Below are positions 18,933 to 30,598 of a stretch of DNA of 64,000 nt, piece after piece. Below the pieces are notes generated by a model that was not told the DNA's origin, ran no database searches, and saw only the letters and a list, made by a program, of their open reading frames with translations. The stretch comes from Parietaria judaica. Its lineage: Eukaryota > Streptophyta > Magnoliopsida > Rosales > Urticaceae. The position numbers were made by a program, and so were the translations under genes. The DNA lies in contig OX940865.1 in assembly GCA_954871525.1 (NCBI GenBank), forward strand, positions 15,142,606 through 15,206,605. Direction: 5' to 3'. The number at the start of each line of letters is the position of its first letter. The stretch's first letter is position 1.

Positions 18933-19793
18933 ATGTCACCAAAAACGCAAATTTTCGCCGAAACCCTAACCAGCGCGATCAAGCTCGAGGTCGCGAGCCC
19001 CGACACCCTCGATGACGTCAAGACGAAGATCCAGGAGCAGCACAGCCTCACCTTCGCCGGAGAACCTCCCAAAGACGGCAACACCTTGGAGGAATGCGGC
19101 ATCCACAGAGAAAATCTTCCCCGTGAAGTTATGAACATCTTTGTCAAAACCCCAACTGGCGAGAAAGTCACGCTCGAGGTCGAGAAATCCGACACCGTCT
19201 TCGCTGTGAAGGCCAAGATCAAGGACCACCTGAGGCTCCGATTCGCCGGAAAACAGCTCGAGGGTGACCGTACGCTGGCGGGTTACGGCATCGAAAAGGA
19301 CAGCGTTCTGGACGTTAGGTACCTTCCTCGTGAAGCTATTCAGATCTTCGTCAAAAGCCTAACGGGGAAGAGGATCCCGCTTGAGGTCGAGAATTCCGAC
19401 ACTCTCTCCAACGTGAAGGCCAAGATCCAGGAAAGGTTTGAGATTCCCGTGGCCCAGCAGAGGCTCGTCTTCGCCGGAAGACAACTCCTGGGTGACGAGA
19501 GCCTGGCGCATTACGGAATCAAGGAAGATAGCACTATCGCACTCGACGTTCGTCCCCATGGATCTATTCAAATCTTCGTGAAGACCGTGAGCGGAAGGAC
19601 GATCGATTTGGAGACGAAGAGCTCGGACAGGATCATGAACGTGAAGGCCATGCTCGAGCGCATGGAAGGGAATCGTCAGGCCCAACAGGCGCTCTTCTTT
19701 GCCGGGAATCAGCTCGAAGATCACCTCAAGTTGACAGATTGCGGCGTTGTCAACGAGTCAATCCTTCACCTTGATCGCCGACAACGTTTGTGA
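18933..19793 (+). CDS. Gene E: four fused ubiquitin-like folds (286 aa), unit 1
   Basis: Single-exon frame starting [14 protein letters not shown]. Folds are at about 3-61, 64-130, 134-207 and 210-283. Folds 1 and 2 lack about eight residues of the helix-to-strand-3 loop; folds 3 and 4 are full length. Junctions are NLPREV, YLPREA and RPHGS, not LRGG-M, and the C terminus is DRRQRL, so neither cleavage to monomers nor conjugation is expected. Lys48 positions are Glu, Lys, Arg, Asn and Lys63 positions are Arg, Lys, Glu, Asn; only fold 2 keeps both. The Ile44 patch is altered in every fold. The frame has stayed open in all three units. This unit has Val at residue 173 (EIPVAQQ), units 2 and 3 Ala. 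Confidence 0.85.
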   Translation: MSPKTQIFAETLTSAIKLEVASPDTLDDVKTKIQEQHSLTFAGEPPKDGNTLEECGIHRENLPREVMNIFVKTPTGEKVTLEVEKSDTVFAVKAKIKDHLRLRFAGKQLEGDRTLAGYGIEKDSVLDVRYLPREAIQIFVKSLTGKRIPLEVENSDTLSNVKAKIQERFEIPVAQQRLVFAGRQLLGDESLAHYGIKEDSTIALDVRPHGSIQIFVKTVSGRTIDLETKSSDRIMNVKAMLERMEGNRQAQQALFFAGNQLEDHLKLTDCGVVNESILHLDRRQRL

Positions 19794-20126
19794 CGATACC
19801 TTATAACAGTGATATTGATACGAGTCTTAAAAGCTTAAAGAGATAAAACTGTAGACTAGAGTTACTTCGTTCGTGATTGATGTTTTGTTCATAATCTCGT
19901 ATTCAAGCTTTCAAGTACCTTGTTTGTTTTCTTTCTTACCTACCAGATAAAATTTATTACCGACAAATATTCTAGAAAATAATAATCAAAACTAAATCAC
20001 GTGCTATATAATAATAATAACGATAAAAAAGTTATCATCGGTTACTAATAATGAGTTATCCTCGTATTCTAAAAAAAAAAAAAAAAGAGGAAGCAGGTGC
20101 GGTTTTCTGTCATATCGTCTGTTTAT
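19794..20126. other. 3' flank of gene E, unit 1
   Basis: AT-rich 3' flank with AATAATAATC-type stretches. The A run at 20071-20085 is 15 bases here and 11-12 bases in the other units. Equivalents are 38446-38774 and 57104-57432. Confidence 0.5.
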
Positions 20127-20964
20127 CTTTGGTATCGGATTTTTTATTATGCGTTGCGATATCCTTAGTATATATGCTATATAATGGCTCAATAAGACCG
20201 AGACTTGTCTTTGAAGTAAAGCAAAGAGCATGAGATTTATAACAAAACCTCTTTTCTACGTCTACTGTTTCTCAACGACGAAGGTATACATATTTAGTAT
20301 TTTTGTATGAGATTAAGGAATTTAATGTTGAAATGTTGTTCTATTATGATTGTAAATATGTATTGAATAGGATTGTACCAATAAGGCTTTGACGAATGAC
20401 GATTGGGTAATTAGGCCTTTCCTTTCCTTTAGTTAGTCTACTGCTAATGGTTTATGTTTGCACTAATACTTCGTTTGTCTCTCATGGGAGGAATAATGTT
20501 GGAGTAAAAGGCTTCTTTGCCAATTAAAATCGAGCAATTATCTTCTGGAGAGGGCCTGAGTAAAAACTTTTATAACTGCAGTTTCTGTTAAGGGTAATTA
20601 AATAGACTATTGATTTTGATTAATCAATTTCACGATCTGAAGTAGTAAATTGTGCATTGGGTATACAAAGGTGTAGTCAAGCCATTGGTATTGACCATCC
20701 TTGGCCCTTATTCCTTACGCGAGCTTGGGCCTAAAACTTTTATAGATCTATTTATTTAATGCGCCTAAAGTAGGTTTTGTTATGTCAGCATACATTAAAC
20801 AATTCGTTTACACTGATGTATGTAAATTAAGGAATTGATTTTTGCACTACTTCAGCGATTAATCGCTGAAAACCACTTCTCGACAACTTTTCTTCTCTAA
20901 TCATTGTCGTTTTATACTTATCGCGATTGTTCGATTCGAAAAGCAAGCTACTTATCTCCCGAAC

Positions 20965-22410
20965 TTTTTTTTTTATTTTTACGAAGAGATAGGATCACTG
21001 AATCGTGGCCCCTATCCCAATTATATTGAAAAGATCTTCACATATGGCGGAAGAATACCGTGGTAACAGAAAGACAATATGAGACTTACATCATAATAAA
21101 AAACAATGTCTCATAAGAAAATTCAAAAGAGCACAAAAGCAAACTACATGTATCTCACATATGCGGTGTTCATTCTCTCTAATCTAAATAAACCTTTTAT
21201 AACACTTGAAAGATAGCTAGAGTTCGTAATGATTTTATTTCTACCTTCAGCTCCTTCATTCGCCAATGCGTCCGCCACTTTGTTGCCTTCTCTATAAATG
21301 TGTTGCATGGAAACGCCCATAATTGCTAGCACCTGCAAAAGATTTTCCCAAAAGTCCCAAAGATACCATATATTGCATTTACGAGTACGAATCCAATCTA
21401 CCACAATTTTTGAGTCACATTCTACATAAACGTTATTGATACCCATTTGAGTACAAATATTTAAACCTTCCAAAACAGCCCGGAGCTCAGCTTCATTGTT
21501 CGAACATGTCCCTAAACTTTTAGAGAAGGAAAATATAAGATTACCTTTATAATCGCGTAAGATGCCTCCTCCTCCAGCGGGACCAGGATTGCCATGAGTG
21601 CTCCCGTCAAGGTTAAGTTTATAGTGTCCTTCAGACAGTTTAGTCCATCTCACAATATGCATTTTTTTCTTCTTATGAATAGTAATAGGCACCTCCAAGT
21701 TCTGTAGAATTTGATCATCATTTTTATTCCAACAATGAGTCTTTGGAATGTTAGCACTCAAGATTTTTACCCAATGTTTGATAAAAGTCCAAAATTCGAA
21801 GACACTTTCTTTTTTTCCTTCCATTCTTGAGACACAACGGCGTCTCCATAATCTCCAAATAGTAATGCAAGGAATTATCCCAAGAAGGATTCCTAGCTGA
21901 GAGGGTCGCACTCGATGGAACCAAAGTTGGACCCGATCTTTCCAACTTGCATGATCAACGAATGACACTCCCAGCTCAGCCGAAATCTTCTTTCACAACT
22001 TAGTTGTAAACTCACCTTTATTTAATATATGGTCTAGCCGTCTAGGTCTTCATTTTTCCTCAAGGAGCAACAGTTGCACGCTGAGACAATAGGGACTCTG
22101 ATCCTCTTTAAATTGTCGTCAACAGTTAAACAGATAAAAACTGTTTTCCAAACACAAATAGAGATCTTCAACGGTAAGCATTTGTGCCATACCCATTTAG
22201 CCCACCCGAGCTTAGGACCACAGACTCTAATAATACTCCTAGCAGATTTTGTGTAAAAGCAACCACTCTTCTCAGGAAGCCAAATAAGTTGGTCTTTTGT
22301 TGTTTTGAGGCTTCCATGGTATTCATAACTTCTTCTGATTTATCATTTCCCAAAAAGCTTTGCAATTTCATAATATCCCATTCATTGCTAATAAGTGTTT
22401 TGGATCTATA
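20965..22410 (-). mobile_element. Decayed LINE 3' end, unit 2 (no LTR)
   Basis: Uninterrupted form of the remnant at 901-5070. It runs from the poly(A) tail (T run at 20965, broken by one A) through the RNase H frame to the zf-RVT region. The CTAGAC frameshift and the TGA before the RNase H frame are both present. Confidence 0.82.
21144..21968 (-). CDS. RNase H-domain frame of LINE remnant, unit 2
   Basis: Intact 274-aa frame. The N-terminal 110 residues are the usual spacer after zf-RVT in plant LINE ORF2 (WFHRVRPSQLGILLG, IWRLWRRRC). Residues 117-242 are an RVT_3-type RNase H domain with all four acidic residues: Asp121 (DGSTHGNPGP), Glu161 (NNEAEL), Asp185 (ECDS) and Asp233 (NKVADALAN). 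Its ATG is internal to the original ORF2, and a stop and frameshift lie just upstream. It is therefore a leftover rather than a designed gene. Private change: Lys at residue 68 (WVKIL). Confidence 0.65.
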   Translation of the reverse strand: MSFVDHASWKDRVQLWFHRVRPSQLGILLGIIPCITIWRLWRRRCVSRMEGKKESVFEFWTFIKHWVKILSANIPKTHCWNKNDDQILQNLEVPITIHKKKKMHIVRWTKLSEGHYKLNLDGSTHGNPGPAGGGGILRDYKGNLIFSFSKSLGTCSNNEAELRAVLEGLNICTQMGINNVYVECDSKIVVDWIRTRKCNIWYLWDFWENLLQVLAIMGVSMQHIYREGNKVADALANEGAEGRNKIITNSSYLSSVIKGLFRLERMNTAYVRYM

Positions 22411-25069
22411 AAAGTTTTAGGCCCATAACTCACAGTTTTTTTTTTAGTGGATCTTAAGTGTTTTGAAGTTTAAATGTTGTATATGTATGAATCATGTCAA
22501 ATTTTCACAATTTTTTTTTATGTATGTAGTAGTTACTTAAAAAGCTATTAGGTTGAATGGAAGTTAAACTTCGAGTTTCATATTAGTTTAATTGTACATC
22601 TTAGGATCGAATATTGTCGTTGAAATTGATATTTTTAGGTTTATGATCAAATATAGATGACTTAAGACGGTTCATGTGATTTTTGTTCTTTTTTTTTTTT
22701 TGCTGCAAAGTTGGGTTCTATTTTAAGGTTTATGCGAATTGTTTCTAATTGCTACAAAAGTAAATTTGAGATATATTATTTTATGTAAATTCATTTTGTA
22801 ACAATGTATATAATTAAGAAACTGTGAGTTTGACATAATTATTTTTGTAATTTGACGTTATCCCGAATTGTGACCTTATTGCGGCAAAAGTACATATTAT
22901 TTTGGAAATTGATTAAGTTGAACTAGTTAATCGATTTTTTTTAATGTAAAATTATTTTATAACATTGGATATAATTTATAAAAATGTGAGGTTGACTTTA
23001 TGTTTTTTTGTAATTTGACGTTTTCCCGAATTGTGACCTTATTGTGGCAAAATTATATGCTTTTGGAAATTGGTTAAATTTAGCTATTTATTTGATTTTT
23101 TTTATGTAATTTCATTTGTAACACTGTATATAATTTCATAATTTAGTATTTTATGTTATGAAAATATTTATGTATTATGTTATGAAAGTATTTTATGTAT
23201 GAAAATATTTATGTATGAATACATTTTATACGTTTTCCATCGATACCCGATTAATCCATCGATAAGTTTTATAAGTTCCAATAATTCGGCAAACGATATT
23301 GATAAATCCATCGGCAAATGATTAATCTATCAATAACGGCAAACGATTTATCGGCAAAACCGGCATTCAAATCCTTGATGTAAACAACAAAGTTGCACAC
23401 CAACGAAACAGTTTGTCGAATTTCGATTTGTCTGATTACAATAATTAATTAGACATTAAATAGTTCAAAATTTAGAAATTAAAATTCTGGTTACGAGGAA
23501 AAGTCTGGCTCGAATCTATTTTTTTATGATATGAAAATTATTAAAGTAAGAAAAAGGTATTCCGAATGAGATTATTATAAATAATTATTAGCGGAAACAA
23601 TTTGATCAAAGTTAAAAAAAGAAGAAGTAAAAAGCATTCTTCAATGCTCATGTGACTACTAGTACTATATGTGTAATTGTTGATCCGTTCATTGTCCACT
23701 GCGGTGAGTAATGGAATTGAGGCATAGGGCAGTTCAAGCAAAGGCGGAGCCACGTGTACACCGGCTGTACGTGTAATTTTTTCGAAAAAAAATATAAACA
23801 TGTTCATCTAAAAAATTAAAATTGGGTATTTTATGCCTAATTTAATTTACCAATTCAATTTACCATATGTCTTTTCAGCATAGTGGCAACTAGGATTGTA
23901 CAACATCGACTTCGGTATCGGTTTTACTCTTAGGTATCGGTTTTACTCTTAAAAAGACTTGGACACTATTATTTAGTTTCTTAAAATTTAAAAACCGAAG
24001 ACCTTCTCTTTTTGAATCGAAACCGTTTGTACTAAAAATCCTATTTAGGACCAAAATTTAGTCCTAGATTCGGTTTTGGACCCCTTAAAGGCTTAAACTC
24101 TTTATTCTTTGGACCTCTTAAAGGCTTAACCTGTTTATTCATGGAAATAAAAACATTTCGTAAGAATTTATCTTCAACACTAGTACTTTATGTTTTTTTA
24201 TTTATAATAATGCATAAAAGTGTATTTATTGTTCATGAGAAAATAATTAATTTTTTAACGAACAGTAAATTATCTTTTATTGAAGACGTTGAAAATAAAT
24301 TAACCTTAATAAATCAAGTGAAAACCAAATTATACGAACACAAAATCCCGAACAACATAAACAAACCACTAAAGAAAGCAAATGTGTAGAGATGTACCTA
24401 CAACTGCACAAAGTCCAGAGACGTTGTTTTCTTCTACGAGGATAAAGTATGAAGGATTATAGAGAATAATTGAGTATTTGACTTATATAGTAGATTAAAT
24501 TTAACTATAGAAGTTACCTTATTATTATATATATTATAATTATAAAAATAAAAAGTAATTATAAAATAGGGTCTTCGGTATAAATATTTAATAAAATTTA
24601 ATTATTAAAAATAATAGCATTATTATTTTAATCATGTCTTCGGTACATGTTTTCAAAATTGAAACTGAATACCGAACACCCACTGCGGTTCAAATGAGCC
24701 GAAGACCTTGATTTATAGACCCAGGCCCTATTATTCGGTGTCTAGGGTCTTCAGTAACAAAGTTTTGAGTCCTACAATTCGATTTTTTCAGTTTTTTTGT
24801 TCACCCTGACAACAACCTTGATGTTAAGGCCTAGCTACCGGTTTGAGAGAATTCTATTTCAATTGCGTATTTTAATCGCATGCAATTTTTTATTTATTTT
24901 TATTTAATTTAAGATTAATAACGTTCGAACTTTGATTTACCTAATATTAACCGTGTACTTTTTATATTGTGCTTCACCTAAATCTTGTTTTTAATATGTT
25001 TTACAATGCATTTATATGATTCGCTATTTATGTGATTGAAGTCTTCAAGTCTTTCGTTCGTTTGAATAC
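22411..25069. other. AT-rich region between LINE and gene A, unit 2
   Basis: Holds the ~160-bp tandem repeats (about 22735-23140) and the hAT-like block (about 23890-24810), which has a private ~19-bp duplication of AGGTATCGGTTTTACTCTT near 23930. Small frames here change length with single base differences between units and are not called. Confidence 0.55.
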
Positions 25070-25342
25070 GTTATTTTTTCTTGGAATATAATATCTTTCT
25101 ATTTTAAAAATATATTTTCTCCTAGTATTTGGAATATATATATATATACATATATTATTTTCCTTTTTATCTGGGGAGTTTGTTGAATATTCTCAGGTTA
25201 TATATAATAGTTAATTATTAATAAATATGTTTTCTTCTAAATTTTAAACTTGTATTATTTAAATCATCCAATAAATAGAGAAGTATCACACGTCACACGA
25301 TATATATATATATCTATACATATATATATATGTATATACTGT

Positions 25343-25432
25343 AATTCGTAATTTTGAAATCGTTTAGGTTTATATAAGTGTTCTTTCTACCACTACCAGA
25401 AAGAAAAACGAAAAACCCTACCGACGCAAAAT
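25343..25432 (+). promoter_or_regulatory. Promoter of gene A, unit 2
   Basis: TATATAAG at 25371-25378, then the shared A/B/E leader up to the ATG. The core promoter matches unit 1. The (AT)n tract just upstream is interrupted by CTATACATATAT, as in units 3 and 4. Confidence 0.65.
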
Positions 25433-26194
25433 ATGTCACCGAAAACGCAAATTTTCGGCGCAACCCCAACCGGCACAATCAAGATCGAGGTGGAGAGCGC
25501 CGACACCATCGATGACGTAAAGACGAAGATCCAGGACCTGCACAGTCTCACCTTCGCCGGAGAACCTCTCAAAGACGGCTATACTCTGGAGGATTGCGGC
25601 ATCAACCACGAAAGCACTTTGGACCTTGAGCTTCCCCGTGAGACTATGAAAATCCTTCTCAAGGACCATCTGGGGCTCAGATTCGACCTTAATTTACTTC
25701 CTCGTGAAACTATCGAGATCTTCGTCAAAACCCTAACGGGCAAGAGAATTCCGCTCGAGGTCGAGAATTCCGACTCTATCTTCAGCGTGAAGGCCATGAT
25801 CCAGGAAAGGTTGGAGATTCCCGTGGCCCAGCAGATGCTCTTCTTCGCCGGAAGCCCACTCATGGGTCGCAAGAGCCTAGCGCATTACAAGATCCAGGAA
25901 GGCAGCACTCTCAAACTTGAGGTTTGTCCCCATGAATCTATTCACATCTTCGTGAATAATACCAGAGGAAACATGATCAATTTGGAGGTGAAGAGCTTGG
26001 ACACGATCATGGACTTGAAGGTCATACTCCAGCGCAAGGAAAAGATTCCTATCACCGGGCAGGTTCTCTTATTTGGCGGGAGAGAGCTCGAGAACCACCA
26101 TACATTGGCGGATTGCGGCGTCGTTAACGAGTCAAAACTTCTCCTTCGCCTCCTTCTGGTTTGGCTCCCGCGCCTTTGCATGTACCGAGATTGA
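25433..26194 (+). CDS. Gene A: fused degenerate ubiquitin-like protein, unit 2
   Basis: 253 aa with the fold layout of the unit-1 gene. It differs by Thr at residue 14 (TPTGTIK, private), Glu at 218 (GGRELENHH) and Leu at 248 (PRLCMYRD); the last two are shared with units 3 and 4. No premature stop or frameshift has arisen. AATAAA at 26297-26302 follows the (TAA)n run. The 3' flank is the longer, undeleted form. Confidence 0.8.
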   Translation: MSPKTQIFGATPTGTIKIEVESADTIDDVKTKIQDLHSLTFAGEPLKDGYTLEDCGINHESTLDLELPRETMKILLKDHLGLRFDLNLLPRETIEIFVKTLTGKRIPLEVENSDSIFSVKAMIQERLEIPVAQQMLFFAGSPLMGRKSLAHYKIQEGSTLKLEVCPHESIHIFVNNTRGNMINLEVKSLDTIMDLKVILQRKEKIPITGQVLLFGGRELENHHTLADCGVVNESKLLLRLLLVWLPRLCMYRD

Positions 26195-27344
26195 GAAGTG
26201 AGAACGAGTAAACCCTTTTTTTTATATTTCCGTCTCTAGTGTTTTATTAACCATTCTTTGGAAGTGATTGTTTAATAATAATAATAATAATAATGTAATA
26301 AATAATTTGCGTGAAAGTTTATGTTAATTTAAGAAAATATTAGTACAATTTTTCACCTATTATTTTATATATCATGTTATTGTTAGCCGACGAGAATCGA
26401 GATCCATAAAATGTTGACCCGAACTCATTTATCGGTGTTATGCCCCGAACAAAATTGCCTCCTATATTGTTTTAGACATCTCTTCAATTTTTTCAGTTTG
26501 TATAAATCTGTGTTTTACGGCATCAGTGCATATTCATCGTCTTTGACCTCGAAGACAATCGTCGATCGAGAGCGTGAAGGCATCGATCCACGCCAACAAA
26601 CAGCGCTATTATTTTATCATCTTTATTTGATCACTAATTTTCTAAACATGTAAAATTAAATATTGAGTCTTTAGCTTTTGCTATAAAAAAAAAAAAAGTC
26701 CTTCCTCTTCTCACACACTTCACTTCTATGCCGTGAATTGATTATGTAAAAACTCAAACGCATCAATTACGAGTATGGAATAAACATTTAATATGTATCT
26801 TTCTCGTACGATTTACATGCATAATCAATCACGAAAAGAATCTTATATTCAAACCCAATTAATTGTTTTAGGCATGTAAAATTTTATTTTAATTAATTCA
26901 AGAATACAGTTTAAGAGACATTTACCCAATGTTTTAAACTACAGCTAAAGTACCAATGTTTTAAACAGTTTAAATTTTTATATGGATATCAGAGGGTCGG
27001 TCCTCAGAACGGGAAATAATTTTGGTTGGACCCCTATAACCAATAACATTTATAAATACGTTGATTGTCGACGAGTAAATATTTAGTAAAATAATTGTTT
27101 AAGTGTTTAGTATATATATATATATATATAAATATTATTGAATGAAAAAAAATGGGTGACTGAATTTACTGTTTCTACTTTTATATAAATATATTGTTGA
27201 ATGAATGGTCAAATATATATTTACTACATTCATGAATGACAGATTTTGAAATCAAATGAAAATTACGTACAAATTTCAAAAATTAAAGCAACCTCCACCA
27301 GTCACTTGTTATTATATATTTAATTGTTCTTGTACAAATTTAAT
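26195..27344. other. A-C spacer, unit 2 (deleted in unit 1)
   Basis: 26402-27690 is exactly what unit 1 lacks. About 26489-26720 is homologous to the flank after pseudogene B (14090-14350), so the A/B duplication extended past the genes. An 80-aa frame at 26411-26653 lies over this shared flank and is not supported as a gene. An (AT)n tract at 27111-27130 is longer in unit 3. Confidence 0.65.
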
Positions 27345-27440
27345 GTGCGAAGATACCACGGTCCAGTGGAAATAATTCACTTACCCAACTGTGAGGTTGG
27401 GGTTTCGATTCCTACAAAATCCTATATGATTTTTTTTTCT
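27345..27440 (+). mobile_element. tRNA-derived SINE-like element, unit 2
   Basis: Pol III A-box-like CCACGGTCCAGTGG at 27356-27369 and B-box-like GGTTTCGATTCC at 27401-27412, about 45 bp apart. The short body ends in a T run at 27430-27438. This is the layout of plant tRNA-derived SINEs. It is not a tRNA gene, since no full cloverleaf can be drawn. It lies inside the segment deleted from unit 1. Confidence 0.6.
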
Positions 27441-27508
27441 CCACGTCATTAAAATTCGGTTGTTTCTCTAGTCTCGTCAGTTGTATCTCTACTAGTCTCG
27501 GCTCTTAC

Positions 27509-27741
27509 AAAGTTCGTTAGAACCTGTTTGTTACTCTCTCTCTAAATTCGTTAGAACCAGTTTGTAACTCTCTCTCTCTCCATCTCTAAAAGTTCGTTTC
27601 TTTCTTTCTCTCTGGCTCTCTCTCTCTATATATACATCCCTAAAGTCGTTAGATACAGTTCCTTCTCTCTCTCTCTCTCTCTCTCTTAAGTTCACTGGAA
27701 AGAAACATTCTTTTCTCTCACTCTCTCTCTCTCTCTAAGAA
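27509..27741 (+). promoter_or_regulatory. Promoter and CT-rich leader of gene C, unit 2
   Basis: TATATATA at 27627-27634 lies 115 bp before the ATG and is followed by long CT dinucleotide runs typical of plant leaders. A motif TTCGTTAGAACCNGTTTGT followed by CT repeats occurs at 27513 and 27547, with a weaker third copy (GTCGTTAGATACAGTT) at 27645. Unit 1 keeps only the last ~50 bp of this region. Confidence 0.6.
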
Positions 27742-28425
27742 ATGGCTTCCGGCAACACTCCTGCCTCGGAGGGAGCTTTGGAGCATGGAAGAAAGATTGT
27801 TGGGGAGATCCCGATTACCGACATGGAGAAGGCGACTCCGGCACCGGCAGAATCATCGGACCACAGCAAAGAGATCAACGCGGACAGTTTCACCGACGTA
27901 GAGAAGGCGACTCTGGCACCGGCAGAATCATCGGACCACAGCAAAGAGATCAACGCGGACAGTTTCATCAGCGCGAAGGAAGCTTCAGCGCACGGAGATG
28001 GGATTGAGGGCAACATCAAGATTCTCCCGGCTGACGAAGCGGATGGCGTGACTCCAGCGCCGCAAGAAGCCGCTTCGGAGTGCGAACGAGAGGCTATGGT
28101 CGGTATCCCGACCACGGCCAATGCCGAGACGGACACCGACACGTCTCCGGAGCCGCTAGAAGCTCCCTTTCACATCATCAATGTGCAAGTCAACCACTCT
28201 TTAAACGGGCAGCTGAGAACTCTCTACGCGGATGTAAAGAACAATGACTCGGTGTTGAAGGTAAAGCTCCAGATACAGCATGATGTCGAAGACGACGTCA
28301 CTCCAGCGCTTCTTGGTCTCCGGTTCAACGGCCGACGGCTCATCCTTACGGATAAATTGGACAAGTGCGGGATTCGGGATGGATCGATTCTCACAACGTA
28401 TTGCATTCATCGAACTGGCTCATGA
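27742..28425 (+). CDS. Gene C: acidic repeat protein with ubiquitin-like fold, unit 2
   Basis: 227 aa, same layout as unit 1: duplicated 25-residue segment (nucleotides 27820-27969), acidic linker, C-terminal beta-grasp fold. It differs from unit 1 by Arg for Gln at residue 198 (FNGRRL). The promoter is intact, so this copy and that of unit 3 are the best candidates for an expressed C gene. Confidence 0.7.
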   Translation: MASGNTPASEGALEHGRKIVGEIPITDMEKATPAPAESSDHSKEINADSFTDVEKATLAPAESSDHSKEINADSFISAKEASAHGDGIEGNIKILPADEADGVTPAPQEAASECEREAMVGIPTTANAETDTDTSPEPLEAPFHIINVQVNHSLNGQLRTLYADVKNNDSVLKVKLQIQHDVEDDVTPALLGLRFNGRRLILTDKLDKCGIRDGSILTTYCIHRTGS

Positions 28426-28506
28426 TCTTCGCCGGGGAAACACCTCGAGGACGGCCGCAATGGCAGACTACAACATGGAGGAATCAGCTATTACGTCACT
28501 GAAGTT
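28425..28506 (+). pseudogene. Ubiquitin remnant after gene C, unit 2
   Basis: Same broken IFAG...LEDGR...ADYNMEES remnant as at 9757-9838, with the same frameshift. Confidence 0.65.
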
Positions 28507-30598
28507 AGGTGTTTTCTTTTTGTTTCTTGTTTGCGCGTCAATGGGTTGTGCACGTGGGTTTCTTGATATTCTTTCTTGTATCGATCGAATGTGTATAATC
28601 TGACCATTGGCTTTAGTTTTAGATTTTCAATCTTGATCAATCATTTTCATATATGCTTACCTGGTTAGATTTTGTTCTAGTAATTAGTTAGTGAGGGTCT
28701 TATTAAAGCCAATAACCGCTTGTACTGATCATACTATTTTACGGGTTTGCCGGTAACCATTAACATCAAGCAACATGCATAAAATAAATAATAACTAATA
28801 ATTAGAATTTTAAATACTTTCAACTTTTTTTATTTAAAGAAGTGATGTAGATAATAAGACTACCGGGACGTTGAAACCGCAAAGATGCACCAAAGAGTTT
28901 GTCCACTTCTATTTCACCAAATATCAAAACTGAACCATACTCATCGTCCTTGCCATTTACAAAAAGCACGATCCACAGGAGGGAGGGAGGATATAAAACA
29001 AAGTAGGAAATAAATTGTCTTAATGAGGGAAACCATAAACGTAATAAGAGCGAGAATTAAAGGCTCTAATCAGCCCCAAGATGGCCTAAATCACGATGCC
29101 AAAACTTTGGAATTCCCATGCGCTCCATGCACGCGTCACTTCCCGGCACTTCAGTCCCACGCTTCCATAAAAGCGAGCCATAACCTGAATGCACCATAAT
29201 TCTCCTTTGAGTTGCAAAAATTGGTCCCCGAATTTTCACCAACTTCCTCATCAGAATTACCACCCCGTGTGAGCCGAAGGTGTTTGGCTTTAAAAATGCA
29301 AACTGTGTAGTTATATAGTATGTTGAAAAATATATCTGTAATCATTTGAAATACGAAAGTTTTGTTAAGATACAATTGTAAATAATGTGTTGGTTGAAGA
29401 AAAAAAAATACATTTTTTAGTGTCATGCCTTGAACTTTATATTATTATTTTAAACTTTATACTATATGATGATTGATGGTATTATTTTTTTTATTGAATT
29501 TGTATGATAAGATTGATTATAGCAGAGATTTCGTGAAAATATAAATTCAATATTTAAAGTTAATCTATAAACTATTATAAATTTTGCACTATTTGAATAC
29601 AAATACAATCTTATTTTTTAGTGAATATGTCATAATTTTATATTCTTTCAATGGTTTGGCTTCTTTCCGGCAAGTCTGATTTGAATTTGGAATTTGAGAT
29701 TTCGTTCTCCTTTTGTTGTGTGATCCCTTCAATGAACCTTAAGTTTGTTATTTATCCCTATTAATTTCTTATTTGTTTGCGTTGGTTGGGAACTGTAAGT
29801 TTCACATTGTAGTTTTTTTAACATCGTAATTACCGTGAGATTATATTTTCATCGTATCTATTGTTAATATATTAAACACTTGATCAACATGTGTTGAAAG
29901 AAGATACTACAACTATGGGTTGGTCTCACCTGCTATCCGGATCTAAACGTTGGCTAGGGAAGCGTTACTTGAGGCAATTTTGATGGGATTGAGCTAATAG
30001 AGCAATTAAAAAAAAACAAATGCGAATTCCTATTTTTCTCATTTTTATTTGCGTTGCATATATTTTATTGTACGTATTGAACCAACACCAGTAGTGAACG
30101 AGAGATAGATAGTGAACATTATTTTGATGTTTATATCATTTATTATCCTAACACTTGGAGTCTTGGTATAACAAATTCATATTTATAATTTGAGTAGTTA
30201 AAATTTGAGCTTAGACTCGGATACTATTTCCGATGTCGAGGATAGTATCCACCAGTTTTGCGGTATTATCCTCCATGATCGCGGATAGTAAACTTATGAA
30301 ACTTTCATGAACAACACTTAAATCCTCGGGAGAGAGAAAGAATCGCGGTTTGTTTTGACGGGGAAATTGAATTACTGATTCAGGAGGAGGAGAAGAGGAC
30401 ATAATAAATTTTTAGGGTTATTTTCGGTAGTGAACGGTAGTTCGTAGTAGTCTTAGAATTTAGCAACTTTTGAAGGTAGAAATCGAGTTTATGGTGTGTT
30501 TAGGTGTAGTTTAGTGAATTTTCTGATAAGGAAATTGAGTTTATGATCGAACCTTTGCTTACTTTGGTGAACTGAGATTATTTTTCTCAACATATTAG
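28507..30598. other. C-T spacer, unit 2
   Basis: Counterpart of 9839-11930, nearly identical. It contains the 63-aa minus frame at 30211-30402 (see 11543-11734). No other feature is supported. Confidence 0.5.

Larger units (their letters stand above)
1..20126. repeat. Tandem array unit 1 (20.1 kb, with solo LTR and internal deletion)
   Basis: First of four direct copies of a large unit. Base 1 corresponds to 20127, 38775 and 57433. Gene order is LINE remnant, A, C, T, B, D, E. Relative to the others it carries a 2721-bp LTR plus 5-bp target duplication in the LINE remnant and an extra 62 bp at 61-122. It lacks about 1.29 kb between genes A and C. Removing these differences gives a length close to the 18.65 kb of units 2 and 3. 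Unit edges are set by the window start, so the true duplication breakpoints are unknown. Confidence 0.95.

Noticed and set aside
18869..19724. Minus-strand frames of 87-121 aa antisense to genes A, C and E
   Set aside because: They mirror the GC-rich coding strand, which suppresses stops in other frames, and have no domains of their own.
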